Assembly: GCA_039819545.1 (NCBI GenBank)
Contig: JBCBRS010000003.1
Location: forward strand, 1 to 64,000
DNA from: CALLPQ01 sp039819545
Lineage (GTDB): Bacteria; Pseudomonadota; Alphaproteobacteria; Caulobacterales; Parvularculaceae
DNA length: 64,000 nt
Reading direction: 5' to 3'
Every line of letters begins with the position of its first letter. The first letter of the stretch is position 1. Made by a program: the position numbers and the translations under genes. A model generated the notes under the pieces. The model searched no databases. It saw nothing but the letters and a program-made list of their open reading frames with translations, and was not told where the DNA came from. This document shows positions 60,555 through 64,000 of the stretch, piece after piece.

Positions 60555-61839
60555 GATTGCCTCCCTGGGTTCGGTGGCGAAGACGATGCAGTAAGAAATA
60601 AACGAGGCCACCTGCGAGAACGCCATCAAGGTTAGGCATGGTGGTGAGGGTCAATTCCTCGCGGTAAGTGAGCGCGGCAACGAAAGCCCCGGATGCCCAT
60701 GCGATGAGCGCATCAAGCCGCACCGGGGCGAGCCTCTTCAACTTATCGAGCGTATAGTCCTGTCGGTGGACGAAAAAGAAATCGACCACATAAATACCGA
60801 GTACGGAAGAAAAAAGAATACTCTGCCAGACAAGGAAGTCGATAAAGACGTCCGCAATATTCACGAGCGCCAACGCGGTGCCCGCAACCCCGGTGACAAG
60901 CACGAAGATCCATGGCGGGACGGCTGGCAGGATCGAGGCCATGGACAAACCGGTCCCATAAAGATTTACCGCGTTGGTGGTGACACTGGTCAACAGCAAA
61001 AAGAAAAGAGCATAGGCGCCAAAGCCCAGCGCCAGCATAATCGTTAGAGGATCCGTTGCCGCCAGATGAATGGCGGCACCCGAGGCCGCGAGATGGACAA
61101 TTGGCTCAATAAAGGCGAGCGCAATCAGAACCGCGATCAATACATCAACGGGCCCGCGGGCATAACGCGTCAGATCAGGGATTAGCAGTACACCGACGAT
61201 GATACCGCCGGAAAGCGCAGTTACCGCTTGCGCAAAGGAAAGCGTGCCCGTGCCGGCGACAGCCTCAATGGCTGCCAGCGGGGCAAGCGAAAACGTCCAC
61301 GCAATCATGACCATCAGGGTGGTGAGCATTACCGGAAAGACAAACAGTGCCAGACGATCAAGCGCCTTGAACCCGAAGAGCGTTGCAAGCGTCATCAAAA
61401 CCCCGCCGCCGACAATATAGGGCGCAAGGCCGAGGGACAGGCCAAGGGCGCTCTCGCCCGCAACCTGCGCCGCGATCCCGAAGAAGTAGGCATTGACCCC
61501 AAACCAACCAAATTGCGAAAGCGCGAATGTAAAGCTCACCAGCTTTGCGCCGGTGGGCCCAAACGAAAACCGCAGGATCATATAAGTGGAGAGCCGCGAG
61601 CGCATGCCCACAAAGCCGCTCACCATTGCCAGGGCCGTTACGAGAGTACCGGCCACCACAAAAGCAATCAGGCTTTGGGTATACCCGAGAGCGCGGCCCA
61701 CCTCCGCCCCGCTGAGCAGAGCAGGTAAGGCGATGCCGATCCCGCCCAGCACAAAACCCACGCGCACGCCCGAATAGGTCTTGTCTTCGGGCACCGGCGT
61801 GGTGGCGTAGTCTTCTAAAATGTCAGGTGTTGACCCCAT
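60538..61839 (-). CDS. NCS1 family cytosine/purine permease (CodB-like)
   Basis: The 433-residue inner-membrane protein has 12 helices and NCS1 (nucleobase:cation symporter-1) marks: VRVGFVLGGIGIALPALLSG in helix 1, the FGPTGAKLVSFTFALSQFGW motif around helix 3, and FLVWQSILFSSVLGIYVVDF in helix 10. It resembles the CodB/allantoin-type group that takes up cytosine, purines, hydantoins or related nitrogen heterocycles. Being first in an operon with a hydantoinase-like protein and DUF917, it probably imports their substrate. The cytosine deaminase usual for codB is not present, which speaks against cytosine. Confidence 0.93.
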   Translation of the reverse strand: MGSTPDILEDYATTPVPEDKTYSGVRVGFVLGGIGIALPALLSGAEVGRALGYTQSLIAFVVAGTLVTALAMVSGFVGMRSRLSTYMILRFSFGPTGAKLVSFTFALSQFGWFGVNAYFFGIAAQVAGESALGLSLGLAPYIVGGGVLMTLATLFGFKALDRLALFVFPVMLTTLMVMIAWTFSLAPLAAIEAVAGTGTLSFAQAVTALSGGIIVGVLLIPDLTRYARGPVDVLIAVLIALAFIEPIVHLAASGAAIHLAATDPLTIMLALGFGAYALFFLLLTSVTTNAVNLYGTGLSMASILPAVPPWIFVLVTGVAGTALALVNIADVFIDFLVWQSILFSSVLGIYVVDFFFVHRQDYTLDKLKRLAPVRLDALIAWASGAFVAALTYREELTLTTMPNLDGVLAGGLVYFLLHRLRHRTQGGNRAARH

Positions 61840-61890
61840 TGCCCAAGCCTAGGCCAGCGGGATCAAATAACAAGCGCGCAGCGTCGCGTC

Positions 61891-62160
61891 TTACTCAGCG
61901 GCAGCGGCCAAGGGCTGAACCGACACATACGTGCGGCCTTTGGCTTTGGTGCGAAACTGCACCCGGCCTTCGGTCATGGCAAAGATCGTATGGTCTTTTC
62001 CCATGCCCACATTGTTGCCCGGGTGATATTTCGTGCCGCGCTGGCGCACAATAATATTGCCCGGAATCACATGCTCGTCGCCGAATTTTTTTACACCAAG
62101 GCGGCGACCTTCGGAGTCGCGACCGTTTCGTGATGAGCCACCGGCTTTCTTATGGGCCAT
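61891..62160 (-). CDS. rpmA: 50S ribosomal protein L27
   Basis: The 89-residue L27 starts at the ATG at 62160 (MAHKKAGGSSRNGRDSEGRR). Its N-terminal tail reaches the peptidyl transferase centre. It is the normal length and includes KKFGDEHVIPGNIIVRQRGT and YHPGNNVGMGKDHTIFA. A five-codon longer start is possible but less likely. It follows rplU on the same strand after 93 bp, the universal L21-L27 order. Confidence 0.99.
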   Translation of the reverse strand: MAHKKAGGSSRNGRDSEGRRLGVKKFGDEHVIPGNIIVRQRGTKYHPGNNVGMGKDHTIFAMTEGRVQFRTKAKGRTYVSVQPLAAAAE

Positions 62161-62253
62161 GGGTATCGTCTCCACTCAGGGGCGCTGGTTCACAATCGCA
62201 ACGCCGACACTTAGAAATGGCCCAGCGGGCCGTTTAATTCAACAGGGTGCGCC

Positions 62254-62901
62254 TTATTTCTGCGCGGCCAGGTCTTTTGCTTTGGTGATCCAATCGTCCC
62301 GCTCAATCCGGCCTTTGAACTTCAGGCGCGCATCCACGTAAGCGACATTTTCAGGGGTCCAACCGGCAATCTGTTCGAAAGTATAAAACCCAAGGTCGTT
62401 TAGCGTTTCTTCGAGTTTTGGCCCCACACCGCTGATCAGTTTCAGATCGTCGGCATTGTCGGGCCGCGCCTCATAGGTCATGGGCGCCGTTTCTGCGGCT
62501 GGGGCAACTTCCGCTGCTGGCGCTGGCGCAGCGGCGCTTTCAGCAGGCGCGGGCTTCGCAGTCTTTTTGACAGCACTCGGCTTTGCCCCGCCGGTCAGAA
62601 TGTCGGTGACGCGCAGCACCGTCAGATGCTGGCGATGGCCCTTTTTGCGGCGATAATTTTGACGACGGCGTTTCTTGAAAACGATGATCTTTTTCGCGCG
62701 GCCCTGCTCGAGGATTTCGGCGGCCACACTGGCACCATCAACGAGCGGCGCGCCGACGGTCACATCGCCGCCATTCGCAACCATGAGCACCTCATCGAGC
62801 ACAACGGTTTCCCCGTCGTCCCCGGCCAGCTTTTCAACTTTGATGATATCGTCTTTGGCGACGCGATATTGCTTGCCGCCCGTCTTTACGACTGCATACA
62901 T
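62254..62901 (-). CDS. rplU: 50S ribosomal protein L21 with C-terminal helix-hairpin-helix extension
   Basis: Residues 1-103 are classic L21 (MYAVVKTGGKQYRVAKDD, KKIIVFKKRRRQNYRRKKGH, QHLTVLRVTDI). An Ala/Pro-rich linker of about 40 residues leads to a domain with LKLISGVGPKLEETLNDLGF and YTFEQIAGWTPENVAYVDAR, a helix-hairpin-helix-like fold common as a C-terminal extension in alphaproteobacterial L21. At 215 residues the protein is about twice the E. coli length. The extension may contact rRNA or a factor; its task is not established. Followed by rpmA. Confidence 0.97.
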   Translation of the reverse strand: MYAVVKTGGKQYRVAKDDIIKVEKLAGDDGETVVLDEVLMVANGGDVTVGAPLVDGASVAAEILEQGRAKKIIVFKKRRRQNYRRKKGHRQHLTVLRVTDILTGGAKPSAVKKTAKPAPAESAAAPAPAAEVAPAAETAPMTYEARPDNADDLKLISGVGPKLEETLNDLGFYTFEQIAGWTPENVAYVDARLKFKGRIERDDWITKAKDLAAQK

Positions 62902-63166
62902 GGGATCGACCTTTCATTGGCGGCACCATGTTGTGTACCGCGCTGTCCTTTTTTGCCCCGGTTTCTACCGCCCGGTTTTTCTGAGAGGAGGGGAGGTACC
63001 CTCTCCGGAACGCCGCGTCAAGCGCCGCGATAGCCCACCCAGTAGTCGAGCTGGGCCCTCTTTTTTTGCGCGCAATTGCGCCCCGAATTTGGCGATATTC
63101 GTGGTTAACCGGCTCTTAAACCAAGGTGTGGAATAGCTGTTCCGTACCCAGAAAAGGGCAAGAGCA

Positions 63167-64000
63167 ATGAAGTTGTCACGAACAAATCTCCTGAATTCAA
63201 TGCGTCCCGTTCGGGCCTGTCGTTCTATCGCGCCGACGGCGATCGCCGCTGCCGCGATGGGAACACTCGTACCAGCCGCCGCACTCCCCACCATCCAGAC
63301 CAACGCCCCTATTCAAACCGATGCAGTCCCGGCCATTGCCCGTGATATTATAGATGCAGCCGCCCGTAACGGCGATGCCGATGACGTCGTCGCCGTGATC
63401 AGCGCCGCCCGCGATGTCCTGCCCAGTTTTGCCGCCGCCATTGATACCTATGGCAACGCGGTTCTCGCAGACCTTAACAACCCGAGCAATCAAGATGGTG
63501 TCGTAGCAGCAGCCGCAGCATCGCCGGAAAAAACGGACGCCGACGAAGCAAAGGTCAGCTCACAGAGTGAAAGTGACGAGGCCAATGACGCTGCTGATGA
63601 GGACGCTGATAAAGACGAGGTGCAAAAGTCCTATGGGTTATTTGCCCTGGCACCGTGGGAGGGTTCGGTTAACCTCGCAGCGGTAACGGCTTCAGGGAAT
63701 GCCGATAATGCAGCGGTTGGTTTTGCCCTTAACGCCAGCCGGATCACCGGCAAATTCACGCACAATGTGGCGGCCTATATCGATATTGGTGAGGCCAATT
63801 CAGTGCTTAGCCAAAAGCGATGGGGCGCGAGCTACAAACTCGATTATGCCATTGCAGAGCGTTGGTACGCATTCGGACGCATTGCCTATGATGAAGATGA
63901 GTTTTCGGGGTTTGATTACCGGGTCGCCGCCAATAGCGGGGTCGGCTATTTTATCGCCAAGTCCGATCCGTTTACCTGGAAAGTTGAGGCGGGGCCCGGC
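63167..64000 (+). CDS. DUF481 family outer-membrane protein (3' end outside window)
   Basis: An ATG at 63167 opens a frame that runs off the right edge (278 codons seen). A signal peptide (SIAPTAIAAAAMGTLVPAAA) is preceded by a basic stretch. An acidic Asp/Glu/Ala-rich segment at about 122-150 follows, then a beta-strand region with EGSVNLAAVTASGNADNAAV, the start of a DUF481 (YdiY-like) barrel, and alternating aromatic strands such as WGASYKLDYAIAERWYAFGR. DUF481 proteins are likely salt-induced or porin-like outer-membrane barrels of unknown function. The acidic insert before the barrel is unusual. The missing C-terminus would carry the last strands. Confidence 0.9.
   Translation, partial: MKLSRTNLLNSMRPVRACRSIAPTAIAAAAMGTLVPAAALPTIQTNAPIQTDAVPAIARDIIDAAARNGDADDVVAVISAARDVLPSFAAAIDTYGNAVLADLNNPSNQDGVVAAAAASPEKTDADEAKVSSQSESDEANDAADEDADKDEVQKSYGLFALAPWEGSVNLAAVTASGNADNAAVGFALNASRITGKFTHNVAAYIDIGEANSVLSQKRWGASYKLDYAIAERWYAFGRIAYDEDEFSGFDYRVAANSGVGYFIAKSDPFTWKVEAGPG

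Noticed and set aside
63061..63081. T7 run with the palindrome GCGCAATTGCGC as a terminator
   Set aside because: The T-run precedes the stem on the plus strand and gives an A-run on the minus strand, so neither direction fits a Rho-independent terminator.

Overview
The window is a contiguous piece of chromosome, about 60% G+C by eye, from an alphaproteobacterium. No gene names the genus. The class is suggested by the metX-metW pair beside gloB and hisC-tyrA, the linked set Trm112 / LON-domain protein / thioredoxin-TPR protein / ProX-type deacylase, L21 with a long C-terminal extension followed by L27, and many alphaproteobacterial DUF families (DUF1178, DUF423). A TonB-dependent starch locus and a VPLPA-type exported protein suggest a free-living, probably aquatic heterotroph. 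No prophage, insertion sequence, CRISPR array or rRNA was seen. The only RNA gene recognised is tRNA-Gly(GCC) at 55283-55357.

Layout. 1-4.0 kb: clpX (cut by the window edge), clpP and two glycosyltransferases. 4.2-7.1 kb: a DUF6065-like protein and a membrane PAS protein with a degenerate kinase domain, separated by copy A of a structured repeat. 7.2-14.7 kb: cobalamin adenosyltransferase, nucleoside transporter, ubiX, VPLPA protein, DUF423, Asp/Asn hydroxylase-like protein, desaturase, msrA and peroxiredoxin. 15.4-21.9 kb: the stress-type prkA / yeaH-like / spoVR cluster with an extra small membrane protein gene, then a SolA-like oxidase. 22.1-34.1 kb: a complete maltodextrin/starch locus made of GH97, TonB receptor, periplasmic alpha-amylase, cytoplasmic alpha-glucosidase, LacI regulator and MFS sugar porter. 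Together these would import oligosaccharide through the outer membrane, trim it in the periplasm, move it across the inner membrane and finish hydrolysis inside.

34.3-41.6 kb: tyrA, hisC, metX, metW, a methyltransferase, gloB and an M28 peptidase. 41.7-55.0 kb: housekeeping genes (PhoD-like phosphatase, ccmI, trhO, DUF1178, nitrilase, grxC, comF, NDUFAF5-like methyltransferase, bioB, amn, Trm112, LON, thioredoxin-TPR, deacylase, glycosyltransferase), with repeat copy B between trhO and DUF1178. 55.4-61.8 kb: a sodium/solute symporter, then a tightly overlapping operon of NCS1 permease, hydantoinase/oxoprolinase, DUF917 and GNAT. 61.9-64.0 kb: rpmA, rplU and a truncated DUF481 outer-membrane protein gene.

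The most unusual signals are: (1) a 121-bp structured repeat present twice, 40 kb apart, each time at the 3' end of a gene; (2) a small membrane protein gene inserted in the prkA-yeaH-spoVR cluster, with palindromic repeats nearby; (3) a sensor-kinase-like protein without its phosphorylation and ATP-binding motifs; (4) a structured leader before metX; (5) a 12-bp tandem repeat before gloB; (6) the permease-hydantoinase-DUF917-GNAT operon of unknown substrate.
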